The notes: generated by a model not told the origin, from the sequence alone. Counted from the stretch's first letter, positions 8,551 through 16,601 are shown. The stretch: DNA of 64,000 nt from Campylobacter sp. CN_NE2 (GCF_027797465.1 NZ_CP115608.1:372001-436000); one strand, 5' to 3'. Made by a program: numbers and translations.

Positions 8551-9396
8551 ATGGCGTTTAATTACGATAAATATTTGAGAGTTGATAAAATGCCGACACT
8601 TTGGTGTTGGGGTTGTGGCGACGGCGTTATCCTAAAAAGTATCATTAGAGCGATTGACAAAATGGGCTGGAATATGGACGATGTCTGCGTTGTTAGCGGT
8701 ATTGGTTGTAGCGGTAGAATGTCAAGCTATATTGATTGTAACACCGTTCATACTACGCACGGAAGAGCCGTTGCATACGCAACAGGAATAAAACTAGCAA
8801 ATCCTGATAAGCATGTTATCGTTGTTACAGGCGATGGCGACGGACTAGCGATTGGCGGAAACCATACGATTCATGGTTGCAGACGAAATATCGGTCTAAA
8901 TCATATTTTGGTAAATAACTTTATCTATGGTCTTACAAATTCGCAAACAAGCCCTACTACGCCAAAAGGCTTTTGGACTGTTACAGCTCAATACGGAAAT
9001 GTCGATCCAAATTTTGACGCTGCAAAACTTGCAATAGGCGCAGGAGCTACATTTGTAGGTCGCCAAAGCGTTTTAAATCCAAATGCGCTTGAAAAACTTT
9101 TTGTTGAAGGTTTTTCACACGACGGATATAGCTTTTTTGACATTTTCTCAAACTGCCACATAAATTTGGGTCGTAAAAACAAAATGGGCGAAGCTACAAA
9201 AATGCTTGATTGGATCGATAAACGCACTATTTCAAAGGTAAAATTTGAGGCTATGAGCGAAGAAGAACGCAAAGGGCTATTCCCGCTTGGCGTGTTGCAT
9301 AAAGATGATTCGCATATCGAATACACAAAAGCTTACCAAAAAGTCATCGAAGCAGCACAAAACAAAACAGCTATAAATTTTGAGGAGATAAAATGA
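8551..9396 (+). CDS. oorB: 2-oxoglutarate:acceptor oxidoreductase beta subunit
   Basis: The 281-residue thiamine-diphosphate binding beta subunit. It has the WCWGCGDG motif near residue 20 (Cys ligands of the extra cluster in this family), SGIGCSGR, and the ThDP/Mg site VTGDGDGLAIGGNH followed by NNFIYGLTNSQTSPTT. A strong AAGGAG ribosome site precedes the ATG. It overlaps oorC by 4 nt. The position after oorA and the lengths of both match the OorDABC arrangement. Confidence 0.95.
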   Translation: MAFNYDKYLRVDKMPTLWCWGCGDGVILKSIIRAIDKMGWNMDDVCVVSGIGCSGRMSSYIDCNTVHTTHGRAVAYATGIKLANPDKHVIVVTGDGDGLAIGGNHTIHGCRRNIGLNHILVNNFIYGLTNSQTSPTTPKGFWTVTAQYGNVDPNFDAAKLAIGAGATFVGRQSVLNPNALEKLFVEGFSHDGYSFFDIFSNCHINLGRKNKMGEATKMLDWIDKRTISKVKFEAMSEEERKGLFPLGVLHKDDSHIEYTKAYQKVIEAAQNKTAINFEEIK

Positions 9397-9944
9397 ACCA
9401 GTTAAGATTTGTAGGCGTTGGCGGTCAAGGCGTTATCCTAGCAGGAGAAATTCTAGCTGCCGCTAAAATCGCAAAAGGCGGTTACGGCGTAAAAGCTTCG
9501 ACATATACTTCGCAAGTGCGTGGCGGTCCGACAAAAGTTGATATTATTTTAGATGACAATGAAATTTTGTATCCTTATGCAAATGACGGCGAGATTGATT
9601 TTATGATCGCGACTGCTCAAAGCGGTTATAATCTTTATAAATCAGATGTTAAAGAGGGCGGAATCGTCGTAATCGAGCCAAATTTGGTAAAACCGACAGA
9701 TGAAGATCGTAAAAAATTCAAAATTTACGAAATTCCAATTATTACAATCGCAAAATACGAAGTCGGAAATGTGATTACTCAAAGCGTTGTTGCTCTCGCA
9801 ATCGCCGTTGAATTTACAAAATGTATGGAAGCCAATGTCGTAAAAGAAGAGATGCTTTCAACCGTTCCTGAAAAGACAAAAGCGGTAAATGAAAAGGCGT
9901 TTGATTTGGGAACTAAATACGCGAAAGAAGCTTTAAAAGCTTAA
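9393..9944 (+). CDS. oorC: 2-oxoglutarate:acceptor oxidoreductase gamma subunit
   Basis: The 183-residue gamma subunit of the same oxidoreductase. It shows the characteristic N-terminal FVGVGGQGVILAGEILA glycine-rich motif and the YTSQVRGGPTKVDIIL stretch. Translation is coupled to oorB through the ATGA overlap, and GAGGAG lies just upstream. A stem-loop with a T run directly follows the stop, so the oor transcript probably ends here. Confidence 0.94.
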   Translation: MNQLRFVGVGGQGVILAGEILAAAKIAKGGYGVKASTYTSQVRGGPTKVDIILDDNEILYPYANDGEIDFMIATAQSGYNLYKSDVKEGGIVVIEPNLVKPTDEDRKKFKIYEIPIITIAKYEVGNVITQSVVALAIAVEFTKCMEANVVKEEMLSTVPEKTKAVNEKAFDLGTKYAKEALKA

Positions 9945-9950
9945 ATTTAT

Positions 9951-9990
9951 TTTGAAAGCTCGGTAAATTCGGGCTTTCAAATTTTTTATT
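9951..9990 (+). terminator. Intrinsic terminator after oorC
   Basis: Arms TTTGAAAGC (9951-9959) and GCTTTCAAA (9973-9981), with further CG pairing inside the loop, are followed by a run of T. This separates the oor operon from fldA. Confidence 0.8.
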
Positions 9991-10059
9991 TTTTTAATAC
10001 AATATTTATCTTATTTAGCTAAAATTACAAAATATTTTTTATTTTTAGGAGAAAATTTA

Positions 10060-10542
10060 ATGGCAAAATTGTTAGTTTATGCTACAAAAGGTGGCGATAC
10101 AAAAGTAGTTGGCGAATATATCGCAAATAAGCTTGGCTTTGAAGCAAAAGAAGCAAAAGATTTAACAAGCGATGATTTAGCAAATGCAAATGCACTTGTT
10201 TTGGCAGTTTCAACACACGGCGATGGTCAAATTCATGCTAAATTTGATGATAAACTTGATTTGCTAAATTCTACTGATTTGGGTGGCAAAAAAGTCGCTC
10301 TTGTAGGTGTCGGAAATCAAGAAAGACACCCTGATGATTTTTGTAGTGGTTTAGCAGCTTTCTTGCCTGTGCTAAAAAAAGCAAATTTAGTTGGTCTTTG
10401 GGGTGCGGAAGGTTATAAATTTAACTACTCACGCGCGTTTATAAACGGCAAATTTGTTGGTCTTACAATCGACTTTAAAGGCGATAAAGAGTGGCAAAAT
10501 AGAGCCGATAAATGGATAAGCGAATTCAAAAACGAATTCTAA
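10060..10542 (+). CDS. fldA: Flavodoxin
   Basis: A 160-residue long-chain flavodoxin, a soluble FMN electron carrier. In Helicobacter and Campylobacter flavodoxin is known as acceptor of the 2-oxoacid oxidoreductases, which fits its place directly after oorDABC. The N-terminal phosphate loop reads YATKGGDTKVV, a drift from the usual TGxTGNT. The second FMN loop VSTHGDGQ and the later VGVGNQERHPDDFC with the aromatic KFNYSRAF region follow the family pattern. It has its own ribosome site (TAGGAG) and is bounded by stem-loops on both sides, so it is probably transcribed alone. Confidence 0.88.
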   Translation: MAKLLVYATKGGDTKVVGEYIANKLGFEAKEAKDLTSDDLANANALVLAVSTHGDGQIHAKFDDKLDLLNSTDLGGKKVALVGVGNQERHPDDFCSGLAAFLPVLKKANLVGLWGAEGYKFNYSRAFINGKFVGLTIDFKGDKEWQNRADKWISEFKNEF

Positions 10543-10550
10543 TTTTTTTA

Positions 10551-10583
10551 AATTTAGCCCCAAAAATAGGGGCTAAATTCTCA
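10551..10583 (+). terminator. Stem-loop after fldA
   Basis: A perfect 11 bp inverted repeat, AATTTAGCCCC (10551-10561) and GGGGCTAAATT (10569-10579) with a 7 nt loop, starts 8 nt after the fldA stop. The T run after it is short (CATTTTAA), so termination efficiency is uncertain. Confidence 0.7.
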
Positions 10584-10645
10584 TTTTAAATCAAAAAAAT
10601 TATAAATTTTTAGTCCGTATTATGAATTTATTATGAATATTTTTA

Positions 10646-10651
10646 TATAAT
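10646..10651 (+). promoter_or_regulatory. Candidate -10 element for the patA-patB-ape1 operon
   Basis: TATAAT lies 25 nt before the patA start codon, with T/A-rich sequence upstream. A GGGGAG ribosome site follows at 10668-10673. Confidence 0.5.
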
Positions 10652-10676
10652 CGATTTTTCATTTTATGGGGAGATT

Positions 10677-12041
10677 ATGAGTTTTTTTTCGATTGAATTT
10701 TTTTCCGTTTTTATACTATTTTTTTGCATATATTGGGCTTTTAAAAATCATTACAAAACGCAAAATTATCTGATTTTGCTTTTTAATTACGCGCTTATTT
10801 TAACTTTTAGCCCACATTTTTTACTAGTTATTTTATTTTACACGGCTTTTATTTACTATTCTGCTTTTTTTATACATTATAAAAAGACCAAATTTGCGCT
10901 TCTTGCGAGTGTCTTTTTTGCGATTTGTTATCTTTGTTTTTTCAAATATTACGACCAAATTTATGCCGAATTTAGTGCAGTTTTAGCGTTTTTTGGCTTT
11001 GAAAGCATAAATTTACAAATCGCTTTTCCGATAGGAATTTCATTTTATACTTTTGCTTCGATTACATATCTTACGGCGATTTACAAAAAAGAGCAAAAGA
11101 TTGTTTCATTTTTAACTCTTGCTTGTTATTTGTCCTTTTTTGCGACACTTGTTGCAGGTCCGATTTGCAAAAGCAAATTTCTTATGCCACAATTCGAGCG
11201 AAAAAGAGAGTTTAAAAATGCAGATTTGATTTTTACGCTTTTGATTTTCGCAGCCGTTAAAAAGCTCATTATCGCAAGTTATTTGGGCGATTTTGTAACA
11301 GGCGTTTTTGATGATCCACACAGCTTTTCATTTATGCAAATTCTCCTTGCTATAAATTTATACGGAGTTTGGTTGTATGCCGATTTTAGCGGTTATGTCG
11401 ATATTGTTACGGCTCTTGCGCTTTGTATTGGATTTGAGTTGCCAAAAAACTTCGATATGCCTTATATTTCAAAAAATGTGAAAGAATTTTGGCAAAGATG
11501 GCACATAAGTTTATCAAATTTTATAAAAGATTATGTCTATATCCCGCTTGGCGGAAATCGCCACGGCGAATTTAGGCGTTCTTTAAATTTGCTAATCGCA
11601 TTTGGGCTATCAGGAATTTGGCATGGTGTTGGGCTGAATTTTTTGATTTGGGGTTTGTTGCACGGCGTGGCTGTGGTGTTTTTAAATTTAACCTCATCGT
11701 GGCGGATTAAAACGCCGTTTTTAGCAGTGTTTTTAAACTATTTATATGTTAGTTTTGCTTGGGTATTTTTCGCAAATGACAAATTTAGCGATGTTTTAAA
11801 TATTTTTAAAGCTTTGGGTGAAGTTAGGCTGTATTCGTCATATTCTGAGTTTGTTATCGCCGTTATGCTCTGTTTTTTGCTCTTTTTTTATACCAAATTT
11901 ACAAACGGCAAAGAAAGGCTAAATTTAGCGTTACAAAAAATGCCGTTTGCGCTTAAACCGATTGTGCTAAGTGCCTTATTTATCGCTATTTTTACATTTA
12001 TGCCAAGCGGAATTCCAAATTTTATTTATGCGAGTTTTTGA
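10677..12041 (+). CDS. patA: MBOAT-family O-acetyltransferase, PatA-like
   Basis: A 454-residue polytopic membrane protein of the MBOAT (AlgI-like) family with about ten or more hydrophobic segments. The family core is clear: FWQRWHISLSNFIKDYVYIP followed by LGGNRHG, and the invariant His in SGIWHGVGLNFLIWGLLHG. PatA proteins move acetyl groups from a cytoplasmic donor across the inner membrane so that PatB can O-acetylate MurNAc in peptidoglycan. The two SGNH genes directly downstream make the PatA/PatB/Ape1 reading much better than alginate acetylation. The stop overlaps the next start (ATGA). Confidence 0.85.
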   Translation: MSFFSIEFFSVFILFFCIYWAFKNHYKTQNYLILLFNYALILTFSPHFLLVILFYTAFIYYSAFFIHYKKTKFALLASVFFAICYLCFFKYYDQIYAEFSAVLAFFGFESINLQIAFPIGISFYTFASITYLTAIYKKEQKIVSFLTLACYLSFFATLVAGPICKSKFLMPQFERKREFKNADLIFTLLIFAAVKKLIIASYLGDFVTGVFDDPHSFSFMQILLAINLYGVWLYADFSGYVDIVTALALCIGFELPKNFDMPYISKNVKEFWQRWHISLSNFIKDYVYIPLGGNRHGEFRRSLNLLIAFGLSGIWHGVGLNFLIWGLLHGVAVVFLNLTSSWRIKTPFLAVFLNYLYVSFAWVFFANDKFSDVLNIFKALGEVRLYSSYSEFVIAVMLCFLLFFYTKFTNGKERLNLALQKMPFALKPIVLSALFIAIFTFMPSGIPNFIYASF

Positions 12042-13225
12042 TGATTAAATTTGTTGCGACTTTACTATTTTGCGCTCTTTGTTCGCTTTTTTTTATGCAA
12101 GAATCGTTTTTTACATATTTAGAACAAAAATATCACAACGATTTTAATCTGCGTGAGATTAGTGCAAATTCGTGCTTAGGAAGTGGCGCAAAAGCCTATA
12201 AATTCGTCAAAAACGGCTTTAAAAATGAAATCGAATTTACAAATCCAAACGAAAAAATTTGCGAAAATTTGCTAAATTCTCTAACGCTTCCAAAAGAGCA
12301 AAATTTCATGGCAACAGATATGAATTTAACGCAAATTTCGCAAGAAGTTTTTGAGTATTTTCGCCAAAGCAAAGAGCAAAATGCCAAAAACCAAAAATTG
12401 GCACGGCAAAATAAAATTTTAGAAGATAATAAAAAGAAAATTTTGCAGTTGCGTGAAAATGCAAAAAAAATCGCACAAAATTCTCAAAAAACAGAGCAAA
12501 ATGACACAAATAAAACGGCAAATTTAGCAGCCAATGCAGATGAAAATTTAGCAAAGCCGGAAGTTAAAATAGCCAGTATAAAACCAAAACGCACAGGAAC
12601 TAAAATTTCTTTAAATTCGGGCGATGGTGTGATTTTTGTCGGCGATAGCGTTATGGAGTATGTCGCAAGAGCGGCAAAGCAGATTTTTCCAAAGTCGAAT
12701 TTAAGGGCTTTTGATCTTAGCAAACACAGCACAGGGCTTTTGACAAAAAAATATCACGATTTTAACAAGGAAATCAAAAAAACTATGCGCGAAGTTGGCG
12801 GTGTTAAGCTTGTTGTTGTATTGCTTGGTGCAAACGATGTGTGGGGCAAACGCATTGACGGCGCAAATAGGGAGTTTTACTCAGAGCAGTGGATAAATTT
12901 TTACAAAAACAATATCGATGAAATTTACGAAACAGCCTCGCTCGGTGGCGCACAGGTGCTTTGGCTTTCGCTTCCTTGTATGAAAAAGAAATCGTTTGAT
13001 TCTAAAATTCGCAAATTAAATAAAATTTACAAAGAAGAAAATACAAAATTTGGCGGAATTTTTATGCGAACAGATGATTATATTTGCAAAAACGGCGAGT
13101 ATATTTCGCATTTAAATTTGGGAAATAAAACGATAAAACTTCGCCAAGACGATGAAATTCACATAACAAAAGCAGGTTCAATGCTAATAGCAAAAGAAAT
13201 TTTAAGGATGATAAATGTTAATTAG
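12038..13225 (+). CDS. patB: Membrane-anchored SGNH hydrolase, probable peptidoglycan O-acetyltransferase PatB
   Basis: A 395-residue protein with one N-terminal membrane anchor (about residues 3-20), then a Lys/Gln/Asn-rich, probably coiled-coil segment (about 115-160) and a C-terminal SGNH domain of the DUF459 kind. Motifs seen: FVGDSVMEY (nucleophile Ser), LLGANDVWG (block III Asn) and DDEIHITKAG (catalytic Asp and His). The protein should face the periplasm. Lying between the MBOAT gene and an Ape1-like esterase, it is the best PatB candidate, transferring acetyl groups to MurNAc. It could alternatively be an esterase, because SGNH folds do both. It overlaps the upstream gene by 4 nt and the downstream gene by 11 nt. 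Confidence 0.72.
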   Translation: MMIKFVATLLFCALCSLFFMQESFFTYLEQKYHNDFNLREISANSCLGSGAKAYKFVKNGFKNEIEFTNPNEKICENLLNSLTLPKEQNFMATDMNLTQISQEVFEYFRQSKEQNAKNQKLARQNKILEDNKKKILQLRENAKKIAQNSQKTEQNDTNKTANLAANADENLAKPEVKIASIKPKRTGTKISLNSGDGVIFVGDSVMEYVARAAKQIFPKSNLRAFDLSKHSTGLLTKKYHDFNKEIKKTMREVGGVKLVVVLLGANDVWGKRIDGANREFYSEQWINFYKNNIDEIYETASLGGAQVLWLSLPCMKKKSFDSKIRKLNKIYKEENTKFGGIFMRTDDYICKNGEYISHLNLGNKTIKLRQDDEIHITKAGSMLIAKEILRMINVN

Positions 13226-14339
13226 ATTTTTTTCTGTGGCGATTTTCTCGCTCGTTTTGGTGGGCTGTGTAAATTTAAGCAAACAGATAAAAGTCTCAGA
13301 CATAAAAGCCATAAATATCGTAAATTTCGGCTCAAATCAAATGCCTTTGATGACAAATTATTCGATGAACGATTACGGCTTTGGGATTAAATTTTTCGGC
13401 GATTCGCATTTTGCCAGTGATGATACGATAAATTCGTTTCGCAAAAACTTTTTTAACCAAAACAGCATTGGCTTTGTTCTGCCTATTATGCCGAGATTTC
13501 AAAAAAGCGAGAATTTAAGCTACTCCCAGCACGGCTTTACGACTATAAATTCACGGCTTGAAGATTTTGATGATTATCCGCTTTGTGGCGTTGTGGCGTG
13601 GGCGCAAAATGCAGGTGCGAGTATGAATTTAGGACTAAAACAGCTTAGCGGTGAGTTTGAATTTGAAATTTTGCATAAAGGTTCTGTAAATGGCGAAATT
13701 CTAAATGTCAAAGACGCCACAAACAAAGAATTTATCATCTCACAAAATATGCAAAATAGCTGGGAATACTCCAAATTTAGCGTTAAATTCCCGCTAATAA
13801 TAACCACGCTTCAAGATGATATTTATCTTGGCGGATACAAAATTTTCAAATCCCAAAATGCGAAATTCGCCGACTCGTGTGCGTTAAACGGGGCGTTTTC
13901 TCATATTCATCGTAAATGGAGCCAAGACGCGTTTATACGGGATTTTGACGAGCTAAATTATGATTTATTTGTCATTGCTTACGGCACAAATGATGCTATG
14001 GATAAAGATTTAGACATCGCTAAATTTAGCAAAGGTTTGCAAGAGCTAATCGACAAGCTTAGAATTTCGCAGCCAAGTGCTAGGTTTTTGTTGATTTCGC
14101 CGCCACCTAGCCCAAAAGCCGTTCGTGTGAGCGATGTGCGAAATGCCGTAATGCGCCTAGCACAAATCAATCGCACAATGTATTTTGATTTAAGAGATTT
14201 TATCGAAGCAAACGGCGGTTGGAGCGTATGGAAAGCAAGTGGCTTGGTTAAAAATGACGATATTCATTTCACAAAAGCAGGATACGAAAAAATCGGCGAA
14301 ATACTGGCAAATGCATTAAAAAATAGGCTTGGAAATTAA
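13215..14339 (+). CDS. ape1: SGNH-family lipoprotein, probable peptidoglycan O-acetylesterase Ape1
   Basis: A 374-residue predicted lipoprotein: hydrophobic N-terminus ending in a lipobox LVGC, so Cys18 would be lipidated. The SGNH catalytic blocks are split around a ~190-residue insertion: FFGDSHFASD near residue 63 (GDSH rather than GDSL), AYGTNDAMDK near 257 and DDIHFTKAGYE near 352. The GDSH motif and an inserted beta-rich domain (CBM35-like in the known enzyme) are features of Ape1, which removes O-acetyl groups from MurNAc so that lytic enzymes can act. Sitting in one operon with PatA and PatB, it lets the cell adjust acetylation in both directions. The start overlaps patB by 11 nt. Confidence 0.75.
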   Translation: MLIRFFSVAIFSLVLVGCVNLSKQIKVSDIKAINIVNFGSNQMPLMTNYSMNDYGFGIKFFGDSHFASDDTINSFRKNFFNQNSIGFVLPIMPRFQKSENLSYSQHGFTTINSRLEDFDDYPLCGVVAWAQNAGASMNLGLKQLSGEFEFEILHKGSVNGEILNVKDATNKEFIISQNMQNSWEYSKFSVKFPLIITTLQDDIYLGGYKIFKSQNAKFADSCALNGAFSHIHRKWSQDAFIRDFDELNYDLFVIAYGTNDAMDKDLDIAKFSKGLQELIDKLRISQPSARFLLISPPPSPKAVRVSDVRNAVMRLAQINRTMYFDLRDFIEANGGWSVWKASGLVKNDDIHFTKAGYEKIGEILANALKNRLGN

Positions 14340-14481
14340 AATCTAGCTTTTTTAATAAGTTTTGCAAAGTTTTATCATTTTTTGTCATTACAAAAATAGG
14401 CTTAATCTCTATATCTGTATTGTAAATAATAATATTTAATTTTTCATTTTCAATATTGCGTGTTGAATTATTATTTTCCAT
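14269..14481 (-). CDS. Small hypothetical ORF, doubtful
   Basis: An ATG at 14481 opens a 70-codon frame that fills the gap between the convergent ape1 and YggS genes and overlaps the 3' end of ape1 antisense by 71 nt. The N-terminal part (MENNNSTRNIENEK, then LNIIIYNTD) has normal protein-like composition. The IIIYNTD phrase faintly recalls the start of RhuM-type proteins, but nothing after it does. The part inside ape1 is probably just a shadow. No good ribosome site is present (GGTAAGAAA at best). It may be a gene remnant. Confidence 0.2.
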   Translation of the reverse strand: MENNNSTRNIENEKLNIIIYNTDIEIKPIFVMTKNDKTLQNLLKKLDFNFQAYFLMHLPVFRRFFRILLL

Positions 14482-14485
14482 TTTC

Positions 14486-15133
14486 TTACCTATACAAAAT
14501 CCGTCCAAGTCTAACCATATTTGACCCGCATTTTATGGCGAGTTCGTAGTCGTCGCTCATACCCATTGAGCAGATTTTTGCGCCGTGTTGGCGTAAATTT
14601 TCAAAAATGCGAAAGGTAGTTTCAAAGCTTTTAGCGATTTCGTTTTCGTCGTCCGAGTGTGCGCCGATACTCATAACACCACATAAATTTAGATTTTCAC
14701 AACTCTCTTTTATCTTTAAATACTCATCAATCGCGCGTGAAATTTCTATCCCGCTTTTGCTACTTTCGTCTGCTGAGTTTATCTCCAAAAGCGTATCTAG
14801 CGTGAAATTTGCTCTTTTATCTACGGCAAGGGCTAGCTCAAAAGAGTTGCAACTTTGCCACAGAGTAGGGCGTAGGGAAAGTAGATGATTTATTTTATTA
14901 CTTTGCAGTGAGCCGATGAAGTGCCATTTTAGGGGCAGGTCGCTTAAAATTTCGCATTTTCGCTTCATCTCTTGGACGCGGTTTTCGCCAAATTCGATTT
15001 GCCCCTGCGAGTAGAGATTTTCCACTGCGTCAGTATCTACATTTTTGCTAACGGCGATTAGACGGACATTTTCCCACACGCCACACTTTTGTCTAGCTGT
15101 TTCTATATTTTGCCAAATTTGCTCTAAATTCAT
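14486..15133 (-). CDS. YggS/PLPBP-family pyridoxal phosphate homeostasis protein
   Basis: A 215-residue single-domain alanine-racemase-N fold protein. The PLP lysine is in LIAVSKNVD near residue 29, followed by the typical FGENRVQEM, WHFIGSLQSNK and the C-terminal SMGMSDDYELAIKCGSNMVRLG phosphate-binding region. Members bind PLP without known catalysis and keep vitamin B6 and amino-acid pools balanced. The start codon shares one base with the rseP stop (TGATG), so translation is coupled to rseP. Confidence 0.93.
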   Translation of the reverse strand: MNLEQIWQNIETARQKCGVWENVRLIAVSKNVDTDAVENLYSQGQIEFGENRVQEMKRKCEILSDLPLKWHFIGSLQSNKINHLLSLRPTLWQSCNSFELALAVDKRANFTLDTLLEINSADESSKSGIEISRAIDEYLKIKESCENLNLCGVMSIGAHSDDENEIAKSFETTFRIFENLRQHGAKICSMGMSDDYELAIKCGSNMVRLGRILYR

Positions 15134-16245
15134 CAGTTATACGCCCCGCCAAGTCGCAAAAAGTCGTTTATTATCGTAAATGCCATTAACGCAAACAAAA
15201 GCGCCATGCCGACATAGCTAAGTGCGACAAATACGCGCTCGGAGACGGGCTTTTTAAAAATCAGCTCGTAAATGTTAAATGCGATATGTCCGCCGTCAAG
15301 TGCGGGGATTGGGAGCAAATTTAGTATGCCTAAATTCACAGAAATGAGCGCCACGATAAATAAAAACACGCTCGGACCAAAGGCGACTGCTTTTGCCGTG
15401 ATGTCAGTTATAGCGACGATTCCGCCCATTTCTCGTGCCGGAACGACGCCTGTGATGAGCTTTTCGAGTCCTACTAAAATCAGCTTTGAAGCTTTGTAAG
15501 TTTCATCAAGTGCAAATTTTAGCGAATTTAGCCCCGTATTTTTTAGTATCACGCTTTCGCCGTTTGGCGAAATGCCGATTAACGGCGTTTTTATCGTCTC
15601 CAACCACATATTTTTTTTCTCGCCGATTTTTGGCGTGAGAGTTAAATTTATAATCTCTCCGTTTCGTTTAAGCTGTAAATTTAGCGGTTCAAGTGTAACA
15701 AATTTCGATATATCGTCCCACTCGTTGATTTTGTTTTGATTGATAAATAAAATTTCATCATTTAGCTGGATTCCTGCGGTGGCAGCGGCGGAGTTTTCGC
15801 CGATTTTACCGACTTTTGGCGCAAGTCGCTCCACGCCTATGTAGCCAAGTGCGATATAGATAAAAAACGCCAAAATAATGTTAAAAGCAGGACCTGCCAA
15901 AAGTATAAAAATGCGTCCCAATGGGTGCAGGGTAGTGTAGCTGTCGCTATCGTCGCTTTTAGCGTTTGGGTTTAAATCTTCTTGTCCTTTTAGGCTGACA
16001 TAGCCGCCAAGTGGGATTGCGCTTATGGCATACTCAGTTTGTCCGATTTTTTTGGTGTAAATTTTTTCGCCAAAGCCAACGCTAAAAACATTTACGCAAA
16101 TTCCTAGCTTTTTTGCTGCCAAAAAATGCCCAAGCTCGTGGAAAAAAATCAAAAATGAAATCGCAAGTAGCACGAGCATAAAATTTAAGCCGTAAAAATA
16201 AAATCCAGCCCCTAAAATCGCCAAAACTAATAAAATACTTTTCAA
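15133..16245 (-). CDS. rseP: RseP-type site-2 intramembrane zinc metalloprotease
   Basis: A 370-residue polytopic M50 protease of the inner membrane. The zinc motif HELGH lies in FFHELGHFLAAKKLG (about residues 40-54) and the third-ligand motif NLLPIPALDGGHIAFN is near residue 310. A PDZ-like domain (about 125-190) sits between them. RseP/RasP enzymes cut transmembrane segments of anti-sigma factors and leftover signal peptides. I recall rseP directly next to pgsA in C. jejuni; here the two minus-strand genes are split by the AT1 autotransporter and its repeats. Translation is coupled to the YggS gene. Confidence 0.93.
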   Translation of the reverse strand: MKSILLVLAILGAGFYFYGLNFMLVLLAISFLIFFHELGHFLAAKKLGICVNVFSVGFGEKIYTKKIGQTEYAISAIPLGGYVSLKGQEDLNPNAKSDDSDSYTTLHPLGRIFILLAGPAFNIILAFFIYIALGYIGVERLAPKVGKIGENSAAATAGIQLNDEILFINQNKINEWDDISKFVTLEPLNLQLKRNGEIINLTLTPKIGEKKNMWLETIKTPLIGISPNGESVILKNTGLNSLKFALDETYKASKLILVGLEKLITGVVPAREMGGIVAITDITAKAVAFGPSVFLFIVALISVNLGILNLLPIPALDGGHIAFNIYELIFKKPVSERVFVALSYVGMALLFALMAFTIINDFLRLGGAYN

Positions 16246-16439
16246 ATTTAACCTTTAATAAATTTTTCTTGTGATTGTAGCAAAAAAGATAAAATTTGGG
16301 CTTAATTTGGGAAATTTAAGTAATTTTAGTTTTATTTTAAAATTTATTTTTAAGGCCATTGCGATTTTTTTTATAAAATTCTCACTTTTGTAATTTTCTC
16401 ACAGATTTAAGCTAAACATAAGCACTCATTAAAAAATCG

Positions 16440-16453
16440 TTTTTTTTTTTTTT
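16440..16453 (+). repeat. Homopolymeric T14 tract upstream of AT1 (first)
   Basis: Fourteen consecutive T end two bases before a possible -10 (TATTAT, 16455-16460). If that is the promoter, tract length sets the sequence just upstream of the -10. Tracts of this length are prone to slipped-strand mispairing. Confidence 0.85.
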
Positions 16454-16481
16454 GTATTATTAATAGATTTTAAATTGAGCG

Positions 16482-16495
16482 TTTTTTTTTTTTTT
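16482..16495 (+). repeat. Homopolymeric T14 tract upstream of AT1 (second)
   Basis: A second run of fourteen T, 28 nt after the first and 106 nt before the AT1 start codon. Depending on the transcription start it lies in the promoter or in the 5' leader, directly ahead of the leader hairpin. Confidence 0.85.
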
Positions 16496-16509
16496 GTTTC
16501 TGTCCCGTC

Positions 16510-16546
16510 ATCGCTTAAAATGCTCTATTTTTAGGCATTTTGCGAT
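16510..16546 (+). promoter_or_regulatory. Leader stem-loop upstream of AT1
   Basis: ATCGC + TT + AAAATGC (16510-16523) pairs with GCATTTT + GCGAT (16535-16546): a 12 bp stem with a 2 nt bulge and an 11 nt loop, followed by TTTAAC. It lies 55 nt before the start codon. It could act as an attenuator-like or mRNA-stability element. Confidence 0.6.
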
Positions 16547-16601
16547 TTTAACAAAAAAACAAATCAAATTTAAACAAAACCACCTTTCAAAGGAAAATGA
16601 T

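Larger units (their letters stand above)
16246..16601. other. Divergent intergenic region rseP / autotransporter AT1
   Basis: This 356 nt gap holds no gene. It contains two 14-base T tracts (16440-16453, 16482-16495), a possible -10 between them (TATTAT, 16455-16460), another possible plus-strand -10 farther up (TATAAA, 16372-16377), a leader hairpin (16510-16546) and the AT1 ribosome site AAAGGA (16589-16594). A clear rseP promoter was not recognised. Confidence 0.6.

Noticed and set aside
10681-10690. T8 runs inside patA, and similar ones in murF, the hydrolase and the helix-hairpin-helix gene, as phase-variable tracts
   Set aside because: Runs of eight T are common at this AT content and much shorter than the T14/T15 tracts.
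14269-14481. RhuM-type virulence protein remnant
   Set aside because: Only a seven-residue phrase resembles the family; too little to claim.
16494-16601. N-terminal extension of AT1 from TTG 16494, possibly an extended signal peptide
   Set aside because: The extension begins in the T tract, has no ribosome site and covers the leader hairpin; ATG 16602 has AAAGGA at good spacing and a normal signal peptide.
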